Positions 26,065 to 36,806 of a DNA stretch of 64,000 bases are shown here, piece after piece. Positions within the stretch are counted from its first letter, which is position 1. Each line of letters opens with the position of its first letter. Under the pieces are notes generated by a model. It did no database searches. It worked only from the letters and a program-made list of their open reading frames with translations, and was not told the DNA's origin. The position numbers and the translations under genes were made by a program. The stretch comes from VXNF01 sp964291305 (GTDB lineage: Bacteria > Actinomycetota > Acidimicrobiia > Acidimicrobiales > CATQHL01), in the NCBI GenBank assembly GCA_964291305.2, contig OZ219783.1:868001-932000 (forward strand), given 5' to 3'.

Positions 26065-26235
26065 GCGATCGGGCTAGCGTGACTGGTCTCAGCGCCGCAG
26101 GTCCGGCGTATGAACTCGTGACTCCCCGCCTCGGCGATCGGGCTAGCGTGACTGGTCTCAGCGCCGCAGGTCCGGCGTATGAACTCGTGACTCCCCGCCT
26201 CGGCGATCGGGCTAGCGTGACTGATTTTCAGCGTC
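26065..26235. repeat. 69-bp tandem repeat x3 at the 3' end of the DUF222 gene
   Basis: GCGATCGGGCTAGCGTGACT recurs at 26065, 26134 and 26203. The first two units are identical over 69 bp; the third runs into the end of the minus-strand gene, so that its CGCTGA stop context is also repeated downstream. Confidence 0.9.
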
Positions 26236-27712
26236 GTAGGGGAGGGTTCATAGTAGGCGGTTTGACAACGCTGACAGCGCTAGTGTTATTGATTCTCCCT
26301 GCTAGCTCGTGGGTGCAGGCGGTCCAGTTGTTGCGCCGTGTGGGTGGGGTGTTTCCACGCTGGTCGGGCTGTTGGAGGGTGTATTTGCCGTCGGCGTCCC
26401 GGACGACTTGGGCGCCTTTGGTGTGAACCAAATGGTGGTGGCAGTAGCTGCAGAGCAGGCAGAGGTTGTCGAGGTCGGTTGTGCCTCCGTGCTCCCAGTG
26501 CACGATGTGATGGGCTTGACACCAGTTAGCCGAAGCCCCGCAACCCACGCAGCCCTTATCGCGCACAGCCAACACCGCCCGCTGGCGGCTAGAAGCGTGG
26601 CGTTTACCCCGGCCGAGCCACAAAGGCTCACTCTTGCCCTTAAACACAGCCGGCAAGATTCTCGCGTCGCAAGCCAGCCCTAGGAGTTCCTCAACCGACA
26701 GCGGGGTGCCGTCAGCGAGGCGAGCGTCACACAGTTGGCCCGCAATGGTGTCGTAGTCGGCGACGACTAGCAGGTCCACGCCTTGTGCCTTGCCCGCTGA
26801 TTTCCCAGCACCGCCGGTGTTGGTGACGAGTTGTTCGAGCGCGTCTGCCATGCGCTGGCTCGAAGAAAGCCGGCTCTTAGCGTCCTCGGAGTGGAACAGG
26901 CGGTTAGCTGTAGCAGTAAGCGCTGTTTCGATGCGACTGCCCGTGACCGGGTCGAGCCGGCCCAACAAAGAGAACATGCCGTCGGGTTCTTGTTTGATGT
27001 TCAAGTAGCGCTGCTCGCGTTGGCGCTTACGCCGCTCCCCTAAGTCGTCGCGGGTCTGCTCGTTCATGTAGTCGCGGACGGTGCGGGCGAACTGGTCCTC
27101 AGACTCCCGCCCCGCAGCATCCAACAACCCGGCCTCACCGTCGGAATCACCAGATGGGGCTTGTTCTACGGCTTCGGCGATCATCTTCGCCTGCTTAGGC
27201 GTGATAGACCCCGAACGCAACGCGTCGGCCGTGTCCGGCGCTCTGCCTAACTGCTGAGCTAGCTGCACGTCTTGTTTGGCGCGTCCGCGTGACTGCCTCA
27301 AACTGTCGCGCAGCACATCAGCCGCATGACCCGCGCCGCGACGGCGGGTCACCTCTGCGACCGTTTCGGCTTTCAACGCCGCAAGACGCGATTCGCATTT
27401 GCCGAACAGCACCAGCCGATTCTCTAACTGCCGATCAGCCAGATCGCGAACGACCGGATCAGAGGCCAACAACTCGGCCAAAGGATCAACACCCAACCCG
27501 CCGCCGCGCACTAACCCCCCAACAGAGGTAACACCAACGGCAGCAGCACCAGCAGCGGTAGCACCAGCGGCGGTTTCGGCGGACCCAGCGGCGGCGCCGG
27601 AGACCCCACCAGCAACAGTGCCCTTTGGCCCAGCAGCAGCTTCGACCCCAACATCAGAAACCCCAACAGCAACAGCGGCCGGATCGTCAAAAAGAGTCGC
27701 GATTGTCATCAT
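26228..27712 (-). CDS. DUF222 / HNH endonuclease domain protein
   Basis: 494 residues, ATG-ATG at 27712/27709 with GAGGTG upstream. The Ala/Gly-rich N-terminus (to about residue 75) is low complexity. The middle is the DUF222 helical region (LENRLVLFGKCESRL.., ITPKQAKMIAEAV). The C-terminal HNH has zinc-type CVGC, WCQAHHIVHWEHGGTTDLDNL and CSYCHHHLVH. These proteins are present in many copies in actinobacteria and their role is unsettled; some travel with mobile DNA. It is flanked on both sides by ~70-bp-period repeat arrays. Confidence 0.92.
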   Translation of the reverse strand: MMTIATLFDDPAAVAVGVSDVGVEAAAGPKGTVAGGVSGAAAGSAETAAGATAAGAAAVGVTSVGGLVRGGGLGVDPLAELLASDPVVRDLADRQLENRLVLFGKCESRLAALKAETVAEVTRRRGAGHAADVLRDSLRQSRGRAKQDVQLAQQLGRAPDTADALRSGSITPKQAKMIAEAVEQAPSGDSDGEAGLLDAAGRESEDQFARTVRDYMNEQTRDDLGERRKRQREQRYLNIKQEPDGMFSLLGRLDPVTGSRIETALTATANRLFHSEDAKSRLSSSQRMADALEQLVTNTGGAGKSAGKAQGVDLLVVADYDTIAGQLCDARLADGTPLSVEELLGLACDARILPAVFKGKSEPLWLGRGKRHASSRQRAVLAVRDKGCVGCGASANWCQAHHIVHWEHGGTTDLDNLCLLCSYCHHHLVHTKGAQVVRDADGKYTLQQPDQRGNTPPTRRNNWTACTHELAGRINNTSAVSVVKPPTMNPPLRR

Positions 27713-28156
27713 TCAACACCTCAAAACAGTGTGAACCGTGGCTTTCGGTCGGCCGAGCCGACAAGCCGATCAAACAACACCAACCCCACAACAACAGGAT
27801 CAGCGACCGGTAACAGAGAGTCTACACAACCAACACAGAAAAACACAACGTACGTATGTAATTTAGGAGAAACAAATCGGACAGTACCAGATTAGAGTCT
27901 CCCATAACCGACGCTGGCGGGGGTCCCAGGGTGGAGCACAGGCGCCCGGGAGGGTCGGGCGGCGTTGCCCCATGACAGCATGGGTGGACCCCGGACGGCG
28001 TTGGCGTGTTTGCACGCGATCTCGTCTCCACTCATCCGTGTTCAGCCACGATGGGTGGGCCCCGGGGCGGCGTTGGCGTTTTGACAATCTTAGGGAGGGT
28101 CGGGCGGCGTTGCCCCATGACAGCAACACCCGACCGGCTGGCGTTAGCGTCAGCAG
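27713..28156. repeat. Gene-free spacer: AT-richer stretch then ~71-bp-period repeats
   Basis: 27713-27895 is AT-richer, with no repeat that I can see, and may hold the promoter of the divergent DUF222 gene. From about 27908 repeats start: ATGGGTGG.CCCCGG..CGGCGTTGGCGT at 27980 and 28051 (period 71), and a 33-bp GGGAGGGTCGGGCGGCGTTG-type block at 27948 and 28093 (145 bp, about two periods). No convincing ORF. Confidence 0.75.
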
Positions 28157-28436
28157 CCTTCAACGCCGAGCGTTCGTGTTATCGCTCGCTGCGCCCCCTG
28201 ATGTGGCTGTGACAGGGTTAGTGGGCCTTCAACCCCGAGCGTTCGTGTTATCGCTCGCTGCGCTGTCAGGTCTGGTCGATGTGCGCAGAGTCCAGTTTCG
28301 TTGCGTCTCGTGTCATCGCTCCGCGGAAGCGGCGGTCGAGACGGGGAAGGCAGCTGACGAGTCTGGCTTCGTTGCGTCTCGTGTCATCGCTCGGTGCTCG
28401 CTGTGCTGTCCTGCGGGCATCAGGTGCCGACGACCT
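28157..28436. repeat. 65-71 bp-period repeat array x4 before VOC gene end
   Basis: CGTGT(T/C)ATCGCTC occurs at 28175, 28244, 28309 and 28380. The first pair shares a 38-bp core (units at 28157 and 28226), the second pair about 30 bp (TTCGTTGCGTCTCGTG). The intervening sequences are unrelated. It stops at the 3' end of the VOC gene; no gene is evident. Confidence 0.85.
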
Positions 28437-28985
28437 TCAGCTCGTAGATTCGGCGTCCTTAGCCGAGGGGAGCTTGAATACCGGGAAGTCTCCGCCGGCG
28501 ATCCATGTCTCGTAGGCGGGCTTGCGGGCGATGTCAACTAGCTCTACCCAGAGCCCGGTGTGCAGGCGGTGGTAGGTGAACCCCGCAGGCTGGTCGTCGG
28601 GTGTAGCCGCAGTTACACCGACGGGATATCCGGCGGCCACGAGTCGGGCCGCGTCAGCATCTAGGTCGTTCGACCAGAACCCCAGGTGGTGCACTCCGCC
28701 GGCTAGCGACGGTTCCCAGACGGTCCCGGGCGAGGCTTCTAGCACCTCGTAGTGTGGCGGCCCCTCCACAGAGTAGGTGAGCCGGAAGTTCACCTCCTTC
28801 ACGCCGTCGAGCTGGCGCACGGAGAACTGGCGGCGCATGGGTGTGGCCCACGTCAGCCCGCACACCGCACCGAGTTCGGCGCAGGTGGCGTCGAAGTCCC
28901 GCGCCACTATGCCCCAGTGGAAGAAGCCGTCGGCCGGTAGCAGGCCCGCTGATTCAGCTGCTGGTAGGTCGGGGGTTAGAGACAT
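28437..28985 (-). CDS. VOC-family (glyoxalase/dioxygenase fold) protein
   Basis: 182 residues from the ATG at 28985 (MSLTPDL); the frame extends further but the extra 19 residues look spurious. Two VOC half-modules: FHWGIVARDFDATCAELG at the N-terminus and GVHHLGFWSNDLDADAARLVAAG in the second half, with the metal-ligand His positions. It lies near the acyl-CoA mutase operon, so a methylmalonyl-CoA epimerase-like role was considered, but it is longer than that family and is separated by repeats. Confidence 0.75.
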   Translation of the reverse strand: MSLTPDLPAAESAGLLPADGFFHWGIVARDFDATCAELGAVCGLTWATPMRRQFSVRQLDGVKEVNFRLTYSVEGPPHYEVLEASPGTVWEPSLAGGVHHLGFWSNDLDADAARLVAAGYPVGVTAATPDDQPAGFTYHRLHTGLWVELVDIARKPAYETWIAGGDFPVFKLPSAKDAESTS

Positions 28986-29090
28986 CGCGGCGAATACTAC
29001 GACACCCAAAAGAGACGGGCCAGCAGCGCGAGGAAAGTGCACATAGCTGGTCGGAAACTAGCGCTGGTTCGTCGTCGACGGTCTGGGCAG

Positions 29091-29290
29091 GCCAACCGCA
29101 GGCCGAGTACTCATGGCTGGGTTCCCCGAAGGCAAGTCGTCAAGAGCAGTCACACCACGCCAACCGCAGGCCGAGTACTCATGGCTGGGTTCCCCGAAGG
29201 CAAGCCGTCGAGAGCAGTCACTCCACGCCAACCGCAGGCCGAGTACTCATAGCTGGGTTCCCCGAATTAGGCAGACCGTCGAGAGGGCCG
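29091..29290. repeat. 68-bp tandem repeat x3 duplicating the 3' end of meaB
   Basis: GCCAACCGCAGGCCGAGTAC begins units at 29091, 29159 and 29227. On the minus strand the unit carries the last ~20 codons of the MeaB frame (PAMSTRPAVGV) with its stop; the two copies beyond the stop are near-identical but out of use. The 29044-29217 spacer holds nothing else. Confidence 0.9.
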
Positions 29291-30417
29291 AGTTCGGCGG
29301 ACAACTGCCTAGCGGCATCCGCCGGCGCCAAATGACCGGCCATAACCCGGGCAAACAGCTCGTCGGCATTAGCTGAGGGTTGGTCTACCAGAAGGTCTAC
29401 CCAGCGGTGCAGATGGCGGCGCACCTCCTCGGCGACATGGCGGGCGCGCCTGTCTGCCTCGACACCGCAGGCATGCAAATGATGGCGGTGGGCTTGCAAG
29501 TGCTCGAAGAGTTCGCCGAGACCGTCGCCAGTGGTGGCGACTGTGAGAGTCACCGGCGGACGCCAGCCAGAGCGGTGGCCGAGGTCGAGCATGTACTCGA
29601 GGTCGCGTCGGGCGTCAGCGGCGCCAGCCCGGTCGGCCTTGTTGACCACGAAGATGTCGGCCATTTCCAGCAGCCCGGCCTTATTGGCCTGCACCGCGTC
29701 GCCCCAGCCGGGACTAACCGCCACGATGGTGGTGTCGGCGGTGCGGGCAATGTCCATTTCCACCTGACCGATGCCCACGGTTTCCACGAGGATCAGATCG
29801 TGGCCGGTGGCGTCTAGCAGCCGGACAGCTGCTAGGGCTGCTAGGGCCAACCCGCCGGACTGGCCGCGGCTTGCCATGGAGCGCACGAAGGGACCTTCGG
29901 GTGTGGCGGCGCTTTGCATCCGCACCCTGTCTCCGAGGATTGCCCCGCCGGTGAGCGGCGAGGAGGGGTCTACCGCCAAGATGGCGACACGCTGGTCGTT
30001 ATCGGTCGCTGCCTGCGCTAGCTGGTCGGTGAGGGTGGACTTGCCGACTCCCGGAGCACCGGTGATGCCCACCACGTGGGCGTTGCCGGCTAGCGGCCAA
30101 GTGGCGACAGCCACAGCGTCGGCTCGTGCTCCGCCTCGCTCGGTGTAGCTCAGCAGACGCCCAAGGGAGCGCCGGTTGCCCTCGCGGGCCTGCTGGAACA
30201 GGGTGGCTACATCGCTACTGAGGGTCTTGTCGATACTAAGGGTCTTGTCGTTGCTGGGGGTCTCGTCGCCGGCACCCGGGCTGGAACCGGAGTCGGTAGC
30301 CGTAATAGCAGCCGTGTCGGCGGCCGGACTGGAACCACCGGCGGCCGGGTTAGACGCCGAGCCGGCTGATGCTGCTGAGCGCTGGGGAGCGGGACCCTTC
30401 GGCGTCCCGGAGTTCAT
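29218..30417 (-). CDS. meaB: MeaB/ArgK-type GTPase chaperone of acyl-CoA mutase
   Basis: 399 residues; ATG overlaps the stop of the B12-subunit gene (ATGA). Walker A GAPGVGKST and the family's VDPSSPLTGGAILGDRVRM, VETVGIGQ and NKADR blocks are clear. It loads or protects the adenosylcobalamin cofactor of the mutase encoded upstream. Residues 1-70 are a Ser/Ala/Gly/Pro-rich tail absent from typical MeaB, including an 18-bp x3 microrepeat (30214-30267, coding DKTLS). The last ~20 residues lie in a repeat that continues past the stop. Confidence 0.92.
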   Translation of the reverse strand: MNSGTPKGPAPQRSAASAGSASNPAAGGSSPAADTAAITATDSGSSPGAGDETPSNDKTLSIDKTLSSDVATLFQQAREGNRRSLGRLLSYTERGGARADAVAVATWPLAGNAHVVGITGAPGVGKSTLTDQLAQAATDNDQRVAILAVDPSSPLTGGAILGDRVRMQSAATPEGPFVRSMASRGQSGGLALAALAAVRLLDATGHDLILVETVGIGQVEMDIARTADTTIVAVSPGWGDAVQANKAGLLEMADIFVVNKADRAGAADARRDLEYMLDLGHRSGWRPPVTLTVATTGDGLGELFEHLQAHRHHLHACGVEADRRARHVAEEVRRHLHRWVDLLVDQPSANADELFARVMAGHLAPADAARQLSAELGPLDGLPNSGNPAMSTRPAVGVE

Positions 30418-30860
30418 GCCTGGCCGGCAGATGCAGCCGCCCGCATCGTCCGGGCCACCTCCGCCGCCGAAGCGCCTGGGCCCAGAACGGCGAACACGCC
30501 GGATTGGCGCAGCCGTTCCAGATCCTGATCGGGCACTATGCCGCCCACTACCACTGAAACATCCATCCCGGCATTACGGACTGCGGTCACCATTCGGGGT
30601 GCCAGCGTAAGGTGGCCGCCGTTGTGGATGGAAAGTCCAATCACGTCAGCATCCTCCTGCTCGACCGCCAGCAGCACCGACTCAGTAGTTTGGCGTAACC
30701 CCAGGTAGATGACCTCTAGGCCGGCGTCACGCAGCATGCGAGCCACGACCTTCAGCCCGCGGTCGTGGCCATCTAACCCCAACTTGGCCAGCACAACGCG
30801 AACCGGCTGATCGGCCTCGTCGGCAGCTCCGGTAAAGGGGCTGGAAGCTTCGGCGGTCAT
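30414..30860 (-). CDS. Acyl-CoA mutase small subunit (cobalamin-binding domain)
   Basis: 148 residues from the ATG at 30860, four bases after the large-subunit stop; the frame extends upstream into the mutase gene. B12-binding signature LDGHDRG (His32 as lower cobalt ligand), then IGLSIHNGGH and VVVGGIVP. This is the stand-alone C-terminal domain of methylmalonyl/isobutyryl-CoA-type mutases. Translationally coupled on both sides (large subunit, meaB). Confidence 0.93.
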   Translation of the reverse strand: MTAEASSPFTGAADEADQPVRVVLAKLGLDGHDRGLKVVARMLRDAGLEVIYLGLRQTTESVLLAVEQEDADVIGLSIHNGGHLTLAPRMVTAVRNAGMDVSVVVGGIVPDQDLERLRQSGVFAVLGPGASAAEVARTMRAAASAGQA

Positions 30861-30864
30861 GCGC

Positions 30865-32565
<1,701 letters not shown>

Positions 32566-32784
32566 GGTTGCCTAAGTCTCGGGCGGCTCGCCGGTTCACC
32601 TTACGTGTGCTCAACCGTTTCTGGCGTAGTGCTAGCGGGCTGGCGGAACCCGCTAGTTGGCGGTCAACCCACTCAGGCGAACCCGCTGAGGCTGCCCGCG
32701 CAGCCCTCCGCTGTGTACGGTTTTGTTCCTGGCCTACAACTTAGCGCCAATTATCAACCTAACAGTTGTTTGAGGAGCAGTCCT

Positions 32785-33387
32785 ATGGTCGAGGACGCCG
32801 ACGCTACGCCTAAACCCTCCAAGCGCCGACGGCAGGAGGTCTTGGATGTGGCTGCCCGGATATTTCAAGAGAAAGGCTATGAGGCAACCTCGATCCAAGA
32901 GATCGCCGAAGAGGTGGGGATTCTCAAAGGCAGCCTCTATTACTACATCGACACTAAGGAAGATCTGCTCTTCGGTGTCATCAAGGCGGCCTATGACGCA
33001 GCGCTGGGCATCATTGAGGAACTAGAGCAACGCGACGGTGGTGCGCTCGAGCTGATCGAGGCGCTGGTCCAGAGGCACGCCACAGTGTTTGCCGACACCT
33101 TCGTACAGTCCTCGGTCTTCTTCAGAGAGTTTCGAGCGCTCTCGGCAGACCGCCAGAAGACCATCCTGGAAGCCGCCGATGTCTATAGCAGCTTCTTGGT
33201 AGCCCAGCTGCGTCGTGGTCAGCTCTCGGGCGAGATCAGGTCTGAGATCAATCCTCGGCTAGCTGCCATTGGCATCATCGGCATGTTGAACTCGATGGCG
33301 TTCTGGTATCGCCCGGATGGTCCGGCCAGCGCCGCACAGATCGGTCGGGAGTTCTCCAGTCTCGTGATCGGCGGTCTGCGGATCTGA
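32785..33387 (+). CDS. TetR-family transcriptional regulator
   Basis: 200 residues; the frame opens at 32509 inside the divergent mutase gene, but the ATG at 32785 has GAGGAG upstream and starts the normal length. Helix-turn-helix block VAARIFQEKGYEATSIQEIAEEVGILKGSLYYYI at about 20-55, then an all-helical ligand domain. Divergent from the mutase operon across a 219-bp spacer, so it likely controls that operon in response to an acyl-CoA. Its stop lies one base from that of the convergent cyclophilin. Confidence 0.9.
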   Translation: MVEDADATPKPSKRRRQEVLDVAARIFQEKGYEATSIQEIAEEVGILKGSLYYYIDTKEDLLFGVIKAAYDAALGIIEELEQRDGGALELIEALVQRHATVFADTFVQSSVFFREFRALSADRQKTILEAADVYSSFLVAQLRRGQLSGEIRSEINPRLAAIGIIGMLNSMAFWYRPDGPASAAQIGREFSSLVIGGLRI

Positions 33388-33388
33388 C

Positions 33389-33901
33389 TTAGTTGGTCAC
33401 GGGTTCGGTACTGATCGTTACCGAGCGAATTTTGGCGTCACCCTTGGGCTGTTCGCCGCGCCGGGGCATAGCAGCAAAGGCATGCACCGCATCCATGCCT
33501 GAAATCACTTGACCGAAGATGGTGTAGTCGTGAGGCAAGTTCACGCTCGCCAGGCAGATAAAGAACTGCGATCCGTTGGTATTAGGACCGGCGTTGGCCA
33601 TGGCTAGCGTTCCCTCGCGGTACTGGCCGCGCCCTTCGAGTTCGTCGGCAAAGCGGTAGCCGGGGCCGCCTCGTCCGGTGCCGGTGGGGTCTCCGGCCTG
33701 CACTACGAAGCCTGGTACCACCCGATGCACGGGGCAGTTGTCGTAGTAGCCCTGTTGTGCCAGGAAGACGAAGTTGTTGACTGCCAAAGGCGAGCGCTCG
33801 GCCTGGAGGTCCAGCTGGATGGTGCCGCAACTGGTGTCCAGCGTTGCCGAGTAGCGTTGCGCCGAGTCAAGCGTCATGGCGGGAGGTTCTGACCATTGCA
33901 C
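33389..33901 (-). CDS. Peptidyl-prolyl cis-trans isomerase, cyclophilin type
   Basis: About 170 residues with the GTG at 33901; ATG 33877 and longer starts up to 34084 are possible, and the QWSEPPAMTLD stretch before the domain is common in relatives. Cyclophilin blocks: FVFLAQQGYYDNCPVHRVVPGFVVQAGDPTGTG, GTLAMANAGPNTNGSQFFI and the YTIFGQV segment; active-site Arg, Phe and Gln residues are present. No signal peptide with this start. Folding helper, probably cytoplasmic. Confidence 0.88.
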   Translation of the reverse strand: MQWSEPPAMTLDSAQRYSATLDTSCGTIQLDLQAERSPLAVNNFVFLAQQGYYDNCPVHRVVPGFVVQAGDPTGTGRGGPGYRFADELEGRGQYREGTLAMANAGPNTNGSQFFICLASVNLPHDYTIFGQVISGMDAVHAFAAMPRRGEQPKGDAKIRSVTISTEPVTN

Positions 33902-34024
33902 GGCGGGGACTCTACCCTGCCGGGGAGTGCGGCACTCGCTGCACTCGTCGGCCGGTGCTGGGTTAGGAGGCTCGAAAGCGAGTCCTAAGAGAGGTCCAGG
34001 AGTCCAGTCGCCTAGCCTGGCGGT

Positions 34025-35320
34025 GTGACGGACACGCTGGGTCGGCAGGATTGCGAAACCGGCCGAAGCGTCCGGGAAATCCAACGGCGCACCCTCGGTG
34101 TGCTGATGGCGACAGTGGCTGTAGGTGGTGCGGGCGCAGGGGGTGCCTTCAGCCTCGTGGCTGTGCTGGCTGAGGAGATCACCGGCAGCGAGACTCTGAG
34201 TGGAATCGCCGCCGCGGGCATGACAACCGGAGCCGCCCTAGTAGCGGTGCCGCTGGCGAAGCTGATGGCTCACAGCGGCCGAAGGGTTGGGCTAGCTACG
34301 GGCTATCTAGCGGCCCTTTCGGGTTCGCTCTTGGCGCTCGTTGGCGGTTTGACCGATGTCTTCGCTCTCGTCGTCATCGGGATGCTCGGCGTAGGCGCGG
34401 GGACTGCGTGCGGTCTTGCTGCCCGTTTCGCCGTGGTTGACCTAGCTGAGCCGGCTAACCGGGCTCGCACTATTGGGCTGTTGGTCTGGGCCACGACGGC
34501 TGGTGCCATCGCGGGACCAACTCTTGCTACTGGCGCCGCTACTGCGGTTGCAACCGCGGTCGGGCTCGACGAGCTGGCCGGCCCGTTCCTGTTCGCTGCG
34601 GTGGCGTTCGCCCTAGCCAGCCTGATCCTGGATCGGGGGCTGCGGCCCGACCCGCTGCTGGTGGCCCGTCGTCTAGGCGGCGGCGAGACACAGCCGCGCC
34701 GCGGCAACCTGGCCCGGTCGCTGGCGCTGATCGCTCGCTTGCCGCCGGCCCGTCTGGCTACGGCGGCGATGATGGTCGGCCAGGGGGTCATGGTGTCGAC
34801 GATGGTGATGACGCCGCTGCACATGACCGACGGTGATCAGGGCCTGCGGATTATCGGGCTGGTCATATCCACTCACATCGTGGGGATGTATGCCCTGGCA
34901 CCGTTGGTGGGCTGGGCAACCGGCAAGATCGGGGCGACGCCCATGATTGTGCTGGGCGGTTTGATTAGCTTTCTGGGAGCGGAGGTTGCGGCCCACACGC
35001 CAGCCGATGTGGCATGGGGAATGTTCGCCGGCATGTTCGCCGTGGGGCTCGGCTGGAACTGTTGCCTGGTGGCGGGCACCGCCCTGTTCACCGCCGCGGT
35101 GCCGACGGGGGATCGTGTCCCGGTGCAGGGTGCGGCTGACTTGCTAATGAGCGCCACCGGAGGTATCGGAGGCATCGCCGGCGGTGCGGTGGTGGCCTGG
35201 CAAGACTTCCAGTTCTTGAGCCACTACAGCGGCTTGTTCGGAGCCGCGCTGGCCGGGGTGGCGACGCTGGCCTACTTCGGCACCACCCCCGGCATCTCTC
35301 GGCGTTCGGCCTCTAGCTGA
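34025..35320 (+). CDS. Major facilitator superfamily transporter
   Basis: 431 residues, GTG start. About twelve hydrophobic spans in two halves with a basic central loop (about 215-235, rich in Arg) and MFS-like AHSGRRVGLATGYL between spans 2 and 3. No binding-site motif that names a substrate; similar proteins are annotated as drug or metabolite exporters. Its 5' end overlaps possible long starts of the divergent cyclophilin. A hairpin covers its stop codon. Confidence 0.85.
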   Translation: MTDTLGRQDCETGRSVREIQRRTLGVLMATVAVGGAGAGGAFSLVAVLAEEITGSETLSGIAAAGMTTGAALVAVPLAKLMAHSGRRVGLATGYLAALSGSLLALVGGLTDVFALVVIGMLGVGAGTACGLAARFAVVDLAEPANRARTIGLLVWATTAGAIAGPTLATGAATAVATAVGLDELAGPFLFAAVAFALASLILDRGLRPDPLLVARRLGGGETQPRRGNLARSLALIARLPPARLATAAMMVGQGVMVSTMVMTPLHMTDGDQGLRIIGLVISTHIVGMYALAPLVGWATGKIGATPMIVLGGLISFLGAEVAAHTPADVAWGMFAGMFAVGLGWNCCLVAGTALFTAAVPTGDRVPVQGAADLLMSATGGIGGIAGGAVVAWQDFQFLSHYSGLFGAALAGVATLAYFGTTPGISRRSASS

Positions 35321-35339
35321 TCGACGAAGATTCAGCTAG
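35313..35339. terminator. Hairpin between convergent MFS and FAD oxidoreductase genes
   Basis: CTAGCTGA (35313-35320) and TCAGCTAG (35332-35339) form a perfect 8-bp stem with an 11-base loop; the first arm includes the MFS stop codon. No T-run. Confidence 0.4.
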
Positions 35340-35383
35340 CCACCGACGGTCCCTGGTTGAGGAGGATTCGCCAGCTCGACGAG

Positions 35384-36730
<1,347 letters not shown>

Positions 36731-36806
36731 TGTTCTGACGGTAGTAGCAGCCCCCGACAGAGGGGTCTGTCCGAGTGTGTCCTAAGCGGTCTCTACAGTT
36801 ACGGGC

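Noticed and set aside
25872..26426. 184-codon + strand frame through the repeat region
   Set aside because: It stays open because repeat periods 69 and 72 are multiples of three, encodes repeated low-complexity sequence, lies antisense to the DUF222 gene end, and has no ribosome site.
28437..28985. VOC gene as methylmalonyl-CoA epimerase
   Set aside because: Near the mutase operon but longer than the epimerase family, separated by a repeat spacer, and lacks wording I would trust for that assignment.
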